DNA of 64,000 nt from Zunongwangia atlantica 22II14-10F7 (GCF_002094855.1 NZ_ARYN01000007.1:1-64000); one strand, 5' to 3'; shown: positions 9,873-18,605, counted from the stretch's first letter. Notes: generated by a model not told the origin, from the letters alone. Numbers and translations are program-made.

Positions 9873-10574
9873 ATGCTATATTTTATTCAGCAGGATGCCG
9901 TGACGCAGGCAGCGCAGGATGCTGCAGAGGTTTCAGAAGAAAAAACACTTTCGATTTTTGATTTGCTTTTAAGCGGTGGTATTGCCGGGCAGATTATTAT
10001 AGTGGTATTGTTTGTGTTGTTATTTGCTGCGGTATATATCTATTTTGAAAGATTATTTGCGATAAAATCTGCAAGTCGTGTAGATAAAAACTTTATGCAT
10101 CAAATTAAGGATAGCGTATTAAATGGTAACATCGAATCTGCAAAAATTAGATGTGCGCAAAGTGATAATCCTGTAGCTAGATTAACTGAAAAAGGAATTT
10201 CAAGAATTGGTAGTCCGCTTGAAGATATTAATACAGCAATCGAAAATGCGGGACGATTAGAAGTGTATAAACTAGAGAAAAATGTAAGTATTTTGGCAAC
10301 TATTGCCGGTGCAGCACCAATGATTGGTTTCTTAGGGACTGTAATTGGTATGGTGATTGCATTCCATGAGTTGGCTACAAGTAGTGGGCAGGCGCAAATG
10401 GGATTACTTGCAGAAGGTATTTATACAGCGATGACAACTACGGTTGCTGGGCTTATTGTGGGTATTATTGCTTATATTGGATATAACCACTTAGTAGTAA
10501 AAACAGATAAAGTAGTGCACCAGATGGAAGCTACTGCTGTAGACTTTTTAGACTTATTAAACGAGCCTGCTTAA
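9873..10574 (+). CDS. exbB: ExbB/TolQ-family proton channel protein
   Basis: Inner-membrane component of the TonB motor; with ExbD it uses the proton gradient to energise outer-membrane transport. The 233 residues show three hydrophobic segments, at about 33-58, 138-165 and 185-208. Between the first and second is the large cytoplasmic loop expected for MotA/TolQ/ExbB proteins. The second segment holds the conserved GFLGTVIGM stretch. The N-terminus is short and has no cleavable signal. The next gene, an ExbD homologue, starts 1 bp after the stop, and a TonB-like gene follows, so the trio is an operon. TolQR-TolA function in envelope integrity is an alternative. Confidence 0.94.
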   Translation: MLYFIQQDAVTQAAQDAAEVSEEKTLSIFDLLLSGGIAGQIIIVVLFVLLFAAVYIYFERLFAIKSASRVDKNFMHQIKDSVLNGNIESAKIRCAQSDNPVARLTEKGISRIGSPLEDINTAIENAGRLEVYKLEKNVSILATIAGAAPMIGFLGTVIGMVIAFHELATSSGQAQMGLLAEGIYTAMTTTVAGLIVGIIAYIGYNHLVVKTDKVVHQMEATAVDFLDLLNEPA

Positions 10575-10575
10575 T

Positions 10576-10968
10576 ATGAATTTAAGAGGTAGAAATAAAG
10601 TTAGCCCGGAATTTAGTATGAGCTCGATGACAGATATTGTATTTCTGTTATTGATATTTTTCATGTTAACTTCTCCGGTAATTACTCCAGAGGCTTTGGA
10701 TCTAATACTTCCAAAAGCCAAAGGGAAGACCACAAACCAGCAAAATGTTTCAGTAAGTATAACAAAAGAACTGCAGGTTTATATAAATGACGAGCGCATA
10801 AGTAATTCAGCATTAGAAAGTACTCTAAAAAGTAAATTGGCAGGAATAGAAAATCCAACAATAATTTTACGTGCTGAAGAAGGTGTGCCTATCGAAAAAG
10901 CAGTAAACGTAATGGATATTGCTAATCGAAATAGATATAAAATAGTATTAGCGGTTAAACCGGAATAA
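10576..10968 (+). CDS. exbD: ExbD/TolR-family biopolymer transport protein
   Basis: Partner of ExbB in the proton-driven complex. At 130 residues it has the classic layout: a short cytoplasmic N-terminus, one membrane helix at about 16-36 and a periplasmic domain. The helix carries the essential aspartate in SMTDIVFLLLIFFM, the proton-path residue in the family. The gene lies 1 bp after exbB and 2 bp before the TonB-like gene, so translational coupling is likely. Confidence 0.95.
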   Translation: MNLRGRNKVSPEFSMSSMTDIVFLLLIFFMLTSPVITPEALDLILPKAKGKTTNQQNVSVSITKELQVYINDERISNSALESTLKSKLAGIENPTIILRAEEGVPIEKAVNVMDIANRNRYKIVLAVKPE

Positions 10969-10970
10969 TC

Positions 10971-11804
10971 ATGGCTTTCTTAGAAACCAATCACGAGAGA
11001 AAATCATTCACAATCACAGTAGTACTACATGTACTCTTGTTGATTATTTTATTCTTTTTTGGTTTTACGTATCTAGATCCGCCGCCAGAAGATGGTATTG
11101 CTGTAAATTTTGGGACTTCAGAAGTTGGCTCAGGAGATCAACAACCAACAAAACCTATCGAGTCTGCTCCCAAAAATACGAGTCCGGAAGTCACTCCACC
11201 AGAGCCAGAGCCCATCGTTGAAGAGCAGGTTGTAACTCAGGAAGTAGAAGAAGCTCCAGTAATCGAAGAAAAGAAAGAGGTTAAAAAGCCTGTTGAGACT
11301 GAAAAGCCTAAAAAGGTGGAGCCTAAAAAAGAAGAGCCGGCTAAAAAGCCAGATCCAAAACCAGATAAATCTACTACAGATGCTATGAGTAGTATTTTAA
11401 ATGGGCCAGAGAGAAGCGGTGAAGAAAGTGGAGGAGAAGGTGATGATAATGCAGCAGGAGATAAAGGTTCTCCAGATGGAGATCCAAATGCTAAAAGTTA
11501 CTATGGTAATGGCGCCGGTTTAGATGGTGACGGAAATTATCGTCTTGGTGGTCGCCGTGCCCTCAATAAAGAAAAATTTGTTCAGGATTGTAACGAATCT
11601 GGTATTGTTGTGGTGCGTATAGAAGTAAATCGCCAGGGGCAGGTAATTGCTGCAACTCCTGGAGTAAAAGGAACTACAAATAACGCATCCTGTTTAACAG
11701 AACCTGCTAGAAAAGCAGCATTGGCTACACGTTTTAACAGTGACTCTGATGCGCCTTCACGCCAGGTTGGAACCATTGTTTATAACTTCAAATTATCTGA
11801 ATAA
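10971..11804 (+). CDS. TonB-like energy transducer
   Basis: Periplasm-spanning transducer linking the ExbBD motor to outer-membrane receptors. The 277-residue protein has one N-terminal membrane anchor at about 16-36 (VVLHVLLLIILFFFGF). A long proline/glutamate/lysine-rich spacer follows (about 60-135, with repeats of EKPKKVEPKKEEPAKKP type), then a glycine-rich linker (about 145-185). A compact C-terminal domain with GIVVVRIEVNRQGQVIAA resembles the TonB C-terminus. The position after exbB-exbD supports TonB/TolA function. Whether it serves TonB receptors or the Tol envelope system cannot be decided from sequence. folC follows after 3 bp. Confidence 0.88.
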   Translation: MAFLETNHERKSFTITVVLHVLLLIILFFFGFTYLDPPPEDGIAVNFGTSEVGSGDQQPTKPIESAPKNTSPEVTPPEPEPIVEEQVVTQEVEEAPVIEEKKEVKKPVETEKPKKVEPKKEEPAKKPDPKPDKSTTDAMSSILNGPERSGEESGGEGDDNAAGDKGSPDGDPNAKSYYGNGAGLDGDGNYRLGGRRALNKEKFVQDCNESGIVVVRIEVNRQGQVIAATPGVKGTTNNASCLTEPARKAALATRFNSDSDAPSRQVGTIVYNFKLSE

Positions 11805-11807
11805 TTG

Positions 11808-13028
11808 ATGACGTATCAACAAACTGTTGAATGGATGTTTCAGCAGTTACCTATGTATCAACGCGTGGGAAGTTCAGCATTTAAAAAAGATCTTACCAAC
11901 ACTTTAAAATTAGCAACGCATTTGGGTAATCCCGAGCTAGATTTTAAAAGTGTGCATGTAGCAGGGACTAATGGAAAAGGTTCTAGTAGCCACATGATCG
12001 CTTCGGTTTTGCAGGAAGCTGGCTATAAAGTTGGATTGTATACTTCGCCACATTTAAAAGAATATAGAGAACGGATTAGAATTAATGGTGAGTATATTTC
12101 TGAAGAAGCTGTAGTCGATTTTATACAAAATAATAAGCCTTTTTTTGAAGCTGAAACTCTTTCCTTTTTCGAGATGAGCGTAGGAATGGCTTTTTGGTAT
12201 TTTGCTGAAGAAAAAGTAGATATTGCTGTGATTGAAGTTGGAATGGGAGGTCGGTTAGATTCTACCAATATTATTATTCCTGAAGTAAGTTTAATTACCA
12301 ATATTGGTAAAGATCACATACAATTTTTAGGAACTACACTTCCTGAAATTGCCAGCGAAAAAGCAGGTATTATAAAACCTAATGTTCCTGTAATTATTTC
12401 TGAAAAGCATCCTGAAACAGCACCGGTTTTTAGAAAAACAGCCCAGGAAAGAACTGCTGAAATTATTTTTGCTGAAGAATGTGAAACTTTAGAAGATCTA
12501 AGTACAGATTTACTGGGAAGCTATCAGCAAAAGAATATAAAAGGAGTCGCTGCAGTTATTAATCAGCTTATTTCTCAAGATTGGATAATTTCTGAAGAGC
12601 ATCTTAGAGAAGGATTAAAAAATGTTAGAAAAAACACCAATCTTAAGGGGCGTTGGGATATACTTCAGGAAGCTCCAAAAGTAATTTGTGATACGGCTCA
12701 TAATAGTGATGGACTCAAATATGTGTTCCAGCAGCTAAAGGATGAAGTTTATGAGCGATTGCATTTTGTTTTAGGTGTTGTTAGCGATAAAGATTTAGAT
12801 GAGGTATTGCCGCTTTTTCCAAAAAATGCGACTTATTATTTCTGTAAGCCAGATGTTCCAAGAGGACTGGAAGCTGAAAAATTAATGGCTAAATCTATCG
12901 AATTTGGGCTTGTGGGAAAGGTATTTAATAGTGTGTCAGAGGCTTATGCTGAAGTCTTGAAAGCTGCCGGAGAAAAGGATCTTATTTTTTGTGGAGGTAG
13001 TAATTTTACGGTAGCTGAAATTATTTAA
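11808..13028 (+). CDS. folC: Folylpolyglutamate synthase / dihydrofolate synthase
   Basis: Mur-ligase-family enzyme that adds glutamate to dihydropteroate and to folates. The 406 residues contain the P-loop AGTNGKGSSSHMIASVL at about 50-66 and the FolC-specific YTSPHLKEYRERIRING. The metal-binding VIEVGMGGRLDSTN and the DTAHNSDGL motif of the C-terminal domain follow. The reading frame can begin at TTG 11805, but the ATG at 11808 is the likelier start; it is 3 bp after the TonB-like stop, indicating the same transcript. No independent terminator is seen before the tRNA promoter at 13046. Confidence 0.96.
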   Translation: MTYQQTVEWMFQQLPMYQRVGSSAFKKDLTNTLKLATHLGNPELDFKSVHVAGTNGKGSSSHMIASVLQEAGYKVGLYTSPHLKEYRERIRINGEYISEEAVVDFIQNNKPFFEAETLSFFEMSVGMAFWYFAEEKVDIAVIEVGMGGRLDSTNIIIPEVSLITNIGKDHIQFLGTTLPEIASEKAGIIKPNVPVIISEKHPETAPVFRKTAQERTAEIIFAEECETLEDLSTDLLGSYQQKNIKGVAAVINQLISQDWIISEEHLREGLKNVRKNTNLKGRWDILQEAPKVICDTAHNSDGLKYVFQQLKDEVYERLHFVLGVVSDKDLDEVLPLFPKNATYYFCKPDVPRGLEAEKLMAKSIEFGLVGKVFNSVSEAYAEVLKAAGEKDLIFCGGSNFTVAEII

Positions 13029-13045
13029 AATTTTTAATTTTTTTC

Positions 13046-13076
13046 TTTGTGTAGAAGAAAAACTAGTCTATATTTG
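13046..13076 (+). promoter_or_regulatory. Promoter of the tandem tRNA-Val genes
   Basis: TTTG at 13046-13049, 19 nt spacing, and TATATTTG at 13069-13076. This is a good match to the Bacteroidota TTG/TAnnTTTG promoter. Transcription would begin a few bases later, about 10-15 bp upstream of the first tRNA at 13095. Confidence 0.65.
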
Positions 13077-13094
13077 CACTCGCAATAATGAATG

Positions 13095-13169
13095 GGGCGC
13101 GTAGCTCAGTTGGTTCAGAGCACTTGGTTTACACCCAAGGGGTCAGGGGTTCGAATCCCTTCGCGCCCA
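13095..13169 (+). tRNA. tRNA-Val (anticodon TAC), first copy
   Basis: A 75-nt cloverleaf. The acceptor stem GGGCGCG pairs with CGCGCCC, the D arm is GCTC/GAGC, and the anticodon stem CTTGG/CCAAG encloses the loop TTTACAC, giving anticodon TAC (Val). The T arm has the TTCGAAT loop and the discriminator base is A. CCA is not encoded, as usual in this phylum. It is identical in sequence to the copy at 13222. Confidence 0.98.
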
Positions 13170-13180
13170 CAACCATTCAA

Positions 13181-13206
13181 AAGCTTCCAAAAGGGAGCTT
13201 TTTTTA
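13181..13206 (+). terminator. Terminator between the two tRNA-Val genes
   Basis: An 8-bp stem with one G-T pair (aagcttcc 13181-13188 with gggagctt 13193-13200), an AAAA loop and a following T run. It would end most transcripts of the first tRNA, only 16 bp before the second. Confidence 0.8.
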
Positions 13207-13221
13207 GCTAAACATTCATTA

Positions 13222-13296
13222 GGGCGCGTAGCTCAGTTGGTTCAGAGCACTTGGTTTACACCCAAGGGGTCAGGGGTTCGAATCCCTTCGCGCCCA
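13222..13296 (+). tRNA. tRNA-Val (anticodon TAC), second copy
   Basis: Same 75 bases and cloverleaf as the first copy, with period 127 bp. No separate TTG/TAnnTTTG promoter is evident in the 52 bp between the genes, so expression probably depends on read-through of the intervening terminator or an unrecognised promoter. Confidence 0.98.
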
Positions 13297-13303
13297 CATA
13301 AAC

Positions 13304-13338
13304 AAAAAGCTTCCTGATAGAGGAAGCTTTTTTTGTTT
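13304..13338. terminator. Bidirectional terminator between tRNA-Val and murF
   Basis: A 10-bp perfect stem (aaagcttcct 13306-13315 with aggaagcttt 13321-13330) and 5-nt loop, with A runs on one side and T runs on the other. It can therefore serve both the tRNA (+) and murF (-). Confidence 0.85.
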
Positions 13339-13355
13339 AATGGCTTTTGTATTTC

Positions 13356-14648
13356 TTAGAGAATATCTACAATTTTTTCTAAAGCAATTCCTCTAGATCC
13401 TTTTATAAGAATGTATGCATTGGTAATAGGATGTGCTGTTAAGAATACTTTTAATTCCGCAGTAGTGTCAAATTTCATAAAACTTTCTGGAGCAGATGTT
13501 GCTTTAAAAAATTTACCCACTAAATAGACATTTTTAAATTCTTTGCCAATACATAGGTCTACTATAGTCTGATGTTCTTCTTTGCTGTACTCACCAAGTT
13601 CTAACATGTCGCCAATAATTACAATTTTAGGTAGATTGGTGGTAAGATTTCCGAAGTTTGTTAAAGAGGAAGTCATGCTTGTTGGATTGGCATTATAGGC
13701 GTCCAATAAGAGTGTGTTCTTTTCCGTCTTTTGTATTTGCGATCTATTGTTGCTTGGTGTATATTCTTTTATAGCTTCTTTTATGGCTTTAAAAGGAACC
13801 TTAAAGTATAAGCCAATTGTTAATGCTGCAGCGGCATTAAAAGCGTTGTATTGCCCTGTTAACTGTGTTTCGAAAATAGCATTGTTATAACTGAAAGAAG
13901 CGTATTCAGAACCGTTTTGTGTGTTTGTGTAATCTATGCTTACTGCAGCATTTTGTGTGCTGGAAAATGTAAAAATATGGGAATAGCTATCCTGTCTTTT
14001 TTGAATCTCATCATCCAGATTTAAGAATAGTAATTTCTTATGATTTTTAAGATGAGTATAAAGTTCACTTTTACCTTTAATAACTCCTTCTATACCACCA
14101 AAACCTTTAAGATGTGCTTTGCCAAAATTTGTGATATATCCATAATCAGGTAATGCGATTTCTGTTAGAAACTCGATTTCTCCCTGGTGATTCGCTCCCA
14201 TTTCTACTACACCAACTTCTGTGGTTTCGTCCATTCTTAAAAGTGTAAGAGGAACTCCGATATGATTGTTTAGATTTCCGATAGTAGCAATGGTTTTATA
14301 TTTTTTACTAAGTACTGCGTGTATTAATTCTTTAGTGGTTGTTTTTCCGTTGCTTCCGGTGATTGAGATAATGGGGATGCCTAAGAAATGACGGTGAAAG
14401 GTGGCCAGTTGCTGCAAGGCACTCAGGCAGTCCTCTACCAAAATGTAATTGTCTTGGTCTTTAGCGTAAGCAGCTTCGTCTACTATGGCTACTTCAGCTC
14501 CTTTTTGTAGGGCATTTTCAGCAAATTCATTTCCATTAAAGTTTGCGCCTTTAAGAGCAAAAAATAAGCTGTTTGGTTTTATGTTTCTGGTATCTGTACT
14601 TACTCCAGAGCTTGTAAGAAATCGACGGTGTATTTTGGCTATATTCAT
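13356..14648 (-). CDS. murF: UDP-N-acetylmuramoyl-tripeptide--D-alanyl-D-alanine ligase
   Basis: Adds D-Ala-D-Ala to UDP-MurNAc-tripeptide, the last cytoplasmic step of muropeptide synthesis. The 430 residues show the N-terminal substrate domain with STDTRNIKPNSLFFALKG and the P-loop ITGSNGKTTTKELIHAVL near residue 100. VVEMGANHQGEIEFLT and the C-terminal LLLDAYNANPTSM follow. The length is typical. gldJ lies upstream on the same strand but a terminator (14662-14692) separates them, so murF is either read through or has its own weak promoter inside the 76-bp gap. The gldJ/murF neighbourhood is one I recall from other Flavobacteriaceae. Confidence 0.97.
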   Translation of the reverse strand: MNIAKIHRRFLTSSGVSTDTRNIKPNSLFFALKGANFNGNEFAENALQKGAEVAIVDEAAYAKDQDNYILVEDCLSALQQLATFHRHFLGIPIISITGSNGKTTTKELIHAVLSKKYKTIATIGNLNNHIGVPLTLLRMDETTEVGVVEMGANHQGEIEFLTEIALPDYGYITNFGKAHLKGFGGIEGVIKGKSELYTHLKNHKKLLFLNLDDEIQKRQDSYSHIFTFSSTQNAAVSIDYTNTQNGSEYASFSYNNAIFETQLTGQYNAFNAAAALTIGLYFKVPFKAIKEAIKEYTPSNNRSQIQKTEKNTLLLDAYNANPTSMTSSLTNFGNLTTNLPKIVIIGDMLELGEYSKEEHQTIVDLCIGKEFKNVYLVGKFFKATSAPESFMKFDTTAELKVFLTAHPITNAYILIKGSRGIALEKIVDIL

Positions 14649-14661
14649 AGTTTTAAGGTAT

Positions 14662-14692
14662 AAAAAAAGCCCTAAAAAATTAGGGCCTTTTT
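14662..14692 (-). terminator. Terminator after gldJ
   Basis: A 7-bp perfect stem (gccctaa 14669-14675 with ttagggc 14680-14686), AAAA loop, and runs of T on the minus-strand 3' side. It lies between the gldJ stop and the murF start. Confidence 0.8.
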
Positions 14693-14724
14693 TGTGAATA
14701 TTTCTCTAAAACTTGCTTTGCTTA

Positions 14725-16407
14725 TTAATTGCTTCTAGCGCGTTTTACATTATCCATAGATTTAGATCCTACTTTAGACATTGCATTTCTAAATCCAATA
14801 TAGTCTGTAGCCATATCCTGTGGGAAGAATCTTCTTTGTGCAGGATCTAGCCAGTAAGCTCTGTCTCTCCAGGATCCACCTTTATAAACTCTTACATCGT
14901 CACTTATTAAAGTAGTTCTTTCTTTGTCGTCGTATTTAGGTTTTGCCTGGGTAGTGTCTCCAATTGCAATTCTGTCGAAATTAGGAGAGTTGTACATTCT
15001 TTTAGAAGAATCATCGATATCCTGAAATGGCTGATAGTATCTGCTAGAACTTTTGTCTCCATCTCTAAAATCTCTGTTGTCACTTTTAGAGAAGTTTGTT
15101 CTCATATAAGTTTCATCTTCGGTAATTGGTTTTTGTACAATTTCACCAGGTAGGTTTCTTGCAACGACTCTACCTGTGCTTAAGGTGTCGTATTTAATAC
15201 CATCTGCTCCAACGATCTGTACAGTTCCGTCTTCATTGATAGCATTTTCAGTATAAACGTTTCCGCGGTAATAGTTGAAGTCGTTAAACTCGTCGTCCAC
15301 AATTGGGCGGTAAACATCTGCAACCCATTCAGCAACGTTTCCTGCCATATCATACAATCCAAAGTCGTTTGCTTCGTAACTCATAACAGGAGCTGTGATA
15401 TCTGCACCGTCATCACTCCAACCGGCAATTCCGCCGTAATCTCCTGCGCCCTGCTTAAAGTTTGCTAGCTGATCACCTTGTTTTCTTAAATCTCCACTAC
15501 GAGTGTATCTTCCGTCCCATGGATATTTTTTACGACCACGATAAATGTTGTAGTCACGAATTCCCACTAAACCTAGTGCGGCATATTCCCATTCTGCTTC
15601 GGTAGGAAGTCTGTATTCTGGATAAAGAACTCCGTCTTTGCGTTGCACGTATTGTTTACTTGTGGAGTTCCCTAAGCTATCTGTAGATTGCGTTAGTTTT
15701 TGCGATTTCTTACCACTCTGAGTCATTTCCGTATTTCCACCATAAACTCTGCTAGGCGCATTGATATAGGTCTCAGTGTTAAAAGTAGCTCCTGCTTCTG
15801 TTTTGTATAAAGTTTCTTCAGAAATATAGCCAGATTCTACTAATTGCTTTTCGTTTACACGATCTGTTCTCCATTTACTAAATTCTACAGCTTGTACCCA
15901 GCTAACACCAACAACAGGATATTGAGCATAGGCAGGATGTCTAAGATAGTTATTAACCATGGTTTCGTTATAACCAAGTCTATTTCTCCAAACTAATGTA
16001 TCTGGAACTGCGCCGTAGTAAATATTTCTATAATTCTGTTCTGTAGGAGGGAAAACCCTTTTTAGCCAGTCTAGATATTCAAGGTACATTTGGTTGGTAA
16101 CCTCGGTTTCGTCCATATAAAAAGACTGTATGTGTTGTTGGGTAGGAGTGTTGTTCCAGTCGTGCATAACATCGTCCTGAACCTGTCCCATGGTAAAAGT
16201 TCCTCCCTCTACGAATACCAGTCCTGGTGCTGGTTCTTGCTCTTCGTAGTCTGTATCGTATTGAAATCCACCGTCTTTCGAGTTAATATCCCATCCGGTA
16301 GCTCTTGAGCTGTTTTTGTAATTTTTGGAATTGTTACATCCTACTAGACCAACGCCTAAAGCGATGGTAAAAATTGCTCTAAAAGCAGTTTTCTTTCTCA
16401 TTCTCAT
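14725..16407 (-). CDS. gldJ: Gliding motility lipoprotein GldJ
   Basis: Outer-membrane-associated lipoprotein required for gliding and for the type IX secretion machinery in Flavobacterium. The 560-residue product begins with a basic, hydrophobic signal ending in the lipobox LVGC (cysteine at residue 24). The mature part is a formylglycine-generating-enzyme/sulfatase-modifying fold: FVEGGTFTMGQ, DETEVTNQMYLEYL, YPVVGVSWVQAVEFSKWR, LPTEAEWEYAA, YDMAGNVAEWV and VYKGGSWRDRAYW. In GldJ this fold is structural rather than enzymatic. An alternative ATG two codons later (16401) is equally possible. The long insert between the FGE blocks (about residues 210-260) is typical of GldJ rather than GldK. 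porV lies next door, but the expected porU between them is absent. Confidence 0.93.
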   Translation of the reverse strand: MRMRKKTAFRAIFTIALGVGLVGCNNSKNYKNSSRATGWDINSKDGGFQYDTDYEEQEPAPGLVFVEGGTFTMGQVQDDVMHDWNNTPTQQHIQSFYMDETEVTNQMYLEYLDWLKRVFPPTEQNYRNIYYGAVPDTLVWRNRLGYNETMVNNYLRHPAYAQYPVVGVSWVQAVEFSKWRTDRVNEKQLVESGYISEETLYKTEAGATFNTETYINAPSRVYGGNTEMTQSGKKSQKLTQSTDSLGNSTSKQYVQRKDGVLYPEYRLPTEAEWEYAALGLVGIRDYNIYRGRKKYPWDGRYTRSGDLRKQGDQLANFKQGAGDYGGIAGWSDDGADITAPVMSYEANDFGLYDMAGNVAEWVADVYRPIVDDEFNDFNYYRGNVYTENAINEDGTVQIVGADGIKYDTLSTGRVVARNLPGEIVQKPITEDETYMRTNFSKSDNRDFRDGDKSSSRYYQPFQDIDDSSKRMYNSPNFDRIAIGDTTQAKPKYDDKERTTLISDDVRVYKGGSWRDRAYWLDPAQRRFFPQDMATDYIGFRNAMSKVGSKSMDNVKRARSN

Positions 16408-16766
16408 GTTCTCTTTAGGTAGAATTTAGGCTCTGCAATATAATAATTAACGATAAAAGTACAAGAATATTTTGTTCTAAACCCCATTGTATTAATATAT
16501 AACAAGTTGGTTTTTCTATCTTCCTGTTCTTTTAAAAGTTAGGCAAATATGCACAAATTAATGTCTATAGCTGCAAAATTAATATTTTTTTATAGTGTTT
16601 ATGGGAAAAATAAATCTGCAATATTAAGATTTAATGATTATTTTTCTATTCGTCCTTCAATCTCCCCAGGTAAACGATGGATAGGTTGTTTTAAACGAAT
16701 TTTAAAATTGAGCCATTTAGCTTCTAATAATATTAGTATATATTTGTTTATCATTTAGTTTAAGAG
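16408..16766. other. Gene-free AT-rich interval between gldJ and porV
   Basis: These 359 bp separate divergent gldJ and porV. They are strongly AT-rich. One 69-codon frame (16549-16758) lacks any recognisable domain, and I do not accept it as a gene. A TATATTTG box at 16739-16746 sits 20 bp before the porV ATG and may be its -7 element. In Flavobacterium johnsoniae porU occupies this position, but no PorU-like sequence is visible here. Confidence 0.6.
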
Positions 16767-17921
16767 ATGAAGAAAATTTCAACGATTTTATTATTAGGCT
16801 CAATACTTACTTCGGGTTGGTTGCAGGCTCAGGATATGGGAGATCGTGTAATAACAACAGGTGTTCCTTTTCTTCTTGTGGCGGCAGATGCCAGGGCTGC
16901 AGGAATGGGAGATCAGGGTGTAGCTACCTCGGTTGATGCATATTCTCAGCAATGGAATCCGGCAAAGTTTGCTTTTGCAGAATCAGAACATGGGATTGCG
17001 ATTTCCTATACACCTTATTTAAGTGATATCGTAAGCGATATATTTTTAGGAGGTTTAAGTTATCATCGTAAAATAGATGATCGTAGTGCTTTTGCTGCCA
17101 GTTTACGATATTTTAGTTTGGGATCTATAGAGACTCGTATAACTCAGGATCAAATTCCTTTGTTGGTTAATCCTAACGAATTAACCTTTGATGCTTCTTA
17201 TTCTTTAAAATTAAGTGAGACTTTTTCTATGGCTGTAGCTGGTAGATATCTTAGGTCTGATCTTGGTTTAAGTGATAGTCAGGATTTAGGGGCAGCAGGA
17301 AGTTTTGGTGTAGACGTTGCGGCATTTTATCAAAGTGAAGAAATCGTCTATAATAATTTCGATGGATTATGGCGATTTGGGATTAATGTTAGTAATATAG
17401 GGCCTAAAATGAAATACGACGATGCTGGCCAGGAAAACTTTATTCCTACTAATTTAAGACTTGGTGGAGGCTTCGATTTTATTTTTGATCCAGATAATAA
17501 ATTAGGCGTCTATTTAGAATTTAATAAGCTCTTAGTGCCAACTCCTCAGGATTTTAATGGAGATGGAGTGATAGATCAGGAAGATGATGATGTTTATAAT
17601 AGTACTAGTGCGATTGGAGGGATTTTTGAATCTTTTACAGACGCTCCAGATGGTTTAAGTGAAGAATTAAAAGAGGTAACCTGGGCCTTAGGAACCGAGT
17701 ATACTTTTAGGGATGCTATTAAACTAAGAGCTGGTTATTTTAACGAAAGTGATGAAAAAGGATATCGAAAGTTTGTCTCTTTGGGAGGGGGATTTAAATA
17801 CGAAGAATTCGTAATTATCGATATATCCTATTTGTTTTCAACTTCTAAATTTCCTAGTCCTTTGGAAGGAACATTACGATTTGGGTTAACCTTTAATTTT
17901 GGAGATGAATATTTAAATTGA
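16767..17921 (+). CDS. porV: Type IX secretion system outer-membrane protein PorV
   Basis: FadL-like beta-barrel that shuttles type IX cargo from the SprA translocon to the surface, where the sortase PorU acts. The 384 residues start with a signal peptide cleaved after GWLQAQ (about residue 22). The family-typical VPFLLVAADARAAGMGDQGVAT and SQQWNPAKFAF follow, and the protein ends in a beta-strand-rich sequence with terminal aromatic residues (LRFGLTFNFGDEYLN). Length and motifs match PorV/LptO. It is followed by a terminator and then cytidine deaminase and pdhA, a gene order I recall for flavobacterial genomes. Confidence 0.93.
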   Translation: MKKISTILLLGSILTSGWLQAQDMGDRVITTGVPFLLVAADARAAGMGDQGVATSVDAYSQQWNPAKFAFAESEHGIAISYTPYLSDIVSDIFLGGLSYHRKIDDRSAFAASLRYFSLGSIETRITQDQIPLLVNPNELTFDASYSLKLSETFSMAVAGRYLRSDLGLSDSQDLGAAGSFGVDVAAFYQSEEIVYNNFDGLWRFGINVSNIGPKMKYDDAGQENFIPTNLRLGGGFDFIFDPDNKLGVYLEFNKLLVPTPQDFNGDGVIDQEDDDVYNSTSAIGGIFESFTDAPDGLSEELKEVTWALGTEYTFRDAIKLRAGYFNESDEKGYRKFVSLGGGFKYEEFVIIDISYLFSTSKFPSPLEGTLRFGLTFNFGDEYLN

Positions 17922-17952
17922 TTTTAGATAAAATAATAGATAAATCTTTGTA

Positions 17953-17990
17953 AAAGCATCAATACCATATTGGTGCTTTTTTTGTTTATT
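17953..17990 (+). terminator. Terminator after porV
   Basis: A 12-bp stem with one T-G pair (17953-17964 with 17968-17979), a 3-nt loop and a T-rich tail. It stands 31 bp after the porV stop. Confidence 0.8.
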
Positions 17991-18012
17991 TTGTTATCCC
18001 GAAATTAATGTT

Positions 18013-18495
18013 ATGGAAAAAATTAGATTTTCAGCTGAATTAGATGTTTTTGAAGACAAGTCACAATTGCCGCAAGAAATTCAGCAATTAATGGTTCAGG
18101 CGATAGAAACCAGAGATAATGCGTATGCGCCATATTCCTCTTTTAAGGTAGGAGCAGCTCTTTTGATGGAGAATAATGAGGTTGTGATAGGTAGTAATCA
18201 GGAAAATGCCTCATATCCCTCGGGATTATGTGCAGAGCGTACTGCGATTTATTATGCTGGTGCAAAATATCCTAAAATGCCAATAAAAGCAATGGCAATT
18301 TCAGCAAAATCACTAAATAAAGAAATTACTGCCCCGGTGCCTCCATGCGGAGCTTGCCGTCAGGCTATTTCTGAATACGAAGTGAATCAGGAAAAAGGAA
18401 TTCCTATATATTTTATGGGAGAAAAAGGAAAGGTTTATCTGGCGAAATCGATAAAGGAATTATTGCCGTTTATATTCGATAAATTTAATCTTTAG
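18013..18495 (+). CDS. cdd: Cytidine deaminase
   Basis: Zinc enzyme deaminating cytidine/deoxycytidine to uridine/deoxyuridine in pyrimidine salvage. The 160 residues contain the substrate segment APYSSFKVGAALL (about 39-51). The zinc ligands and catalytic glutamate are in the CAE motif (GLCAERTAIYYA) and PCGACRQAISE. The homotetrameric short form of the enzyme is usually 130-160 residues, so this is complete. It lies in a one-gene unit between the porV terminator and pdhA. Confidence 0.96.
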   Translation: MEKIRFSAELDVFEDKSQLPQEIQQLMVQAIETRDNAYAPYSSFKVGAALLMENNEVVIGSNQENASYPSGLCAERTAIYYAGAKYPKMPIKAMAISAKSLNKEITAPVPPCGACRQAISEYEVNQEKGIPIYFMGEKGKVYLAKSIKELLPFIFDKFNL

Positions 18496-18605
18496 TTTAT
18501 TCAAGATTTTTGCGCTAAAACTGTTTTCCATTCTTATTATAAATAGTATTTTTGTTATTCGCTTGGCGAAATCTATCTGTAAAGCCATAAAAATATTTAA
18601 ATTAA

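Noticed and set aside
16549-16758. 69-codon frame between gldJ and porV
   Set aside because: Very AT-rich, no domain or signal and no nearby promoter; treated as non-coding.
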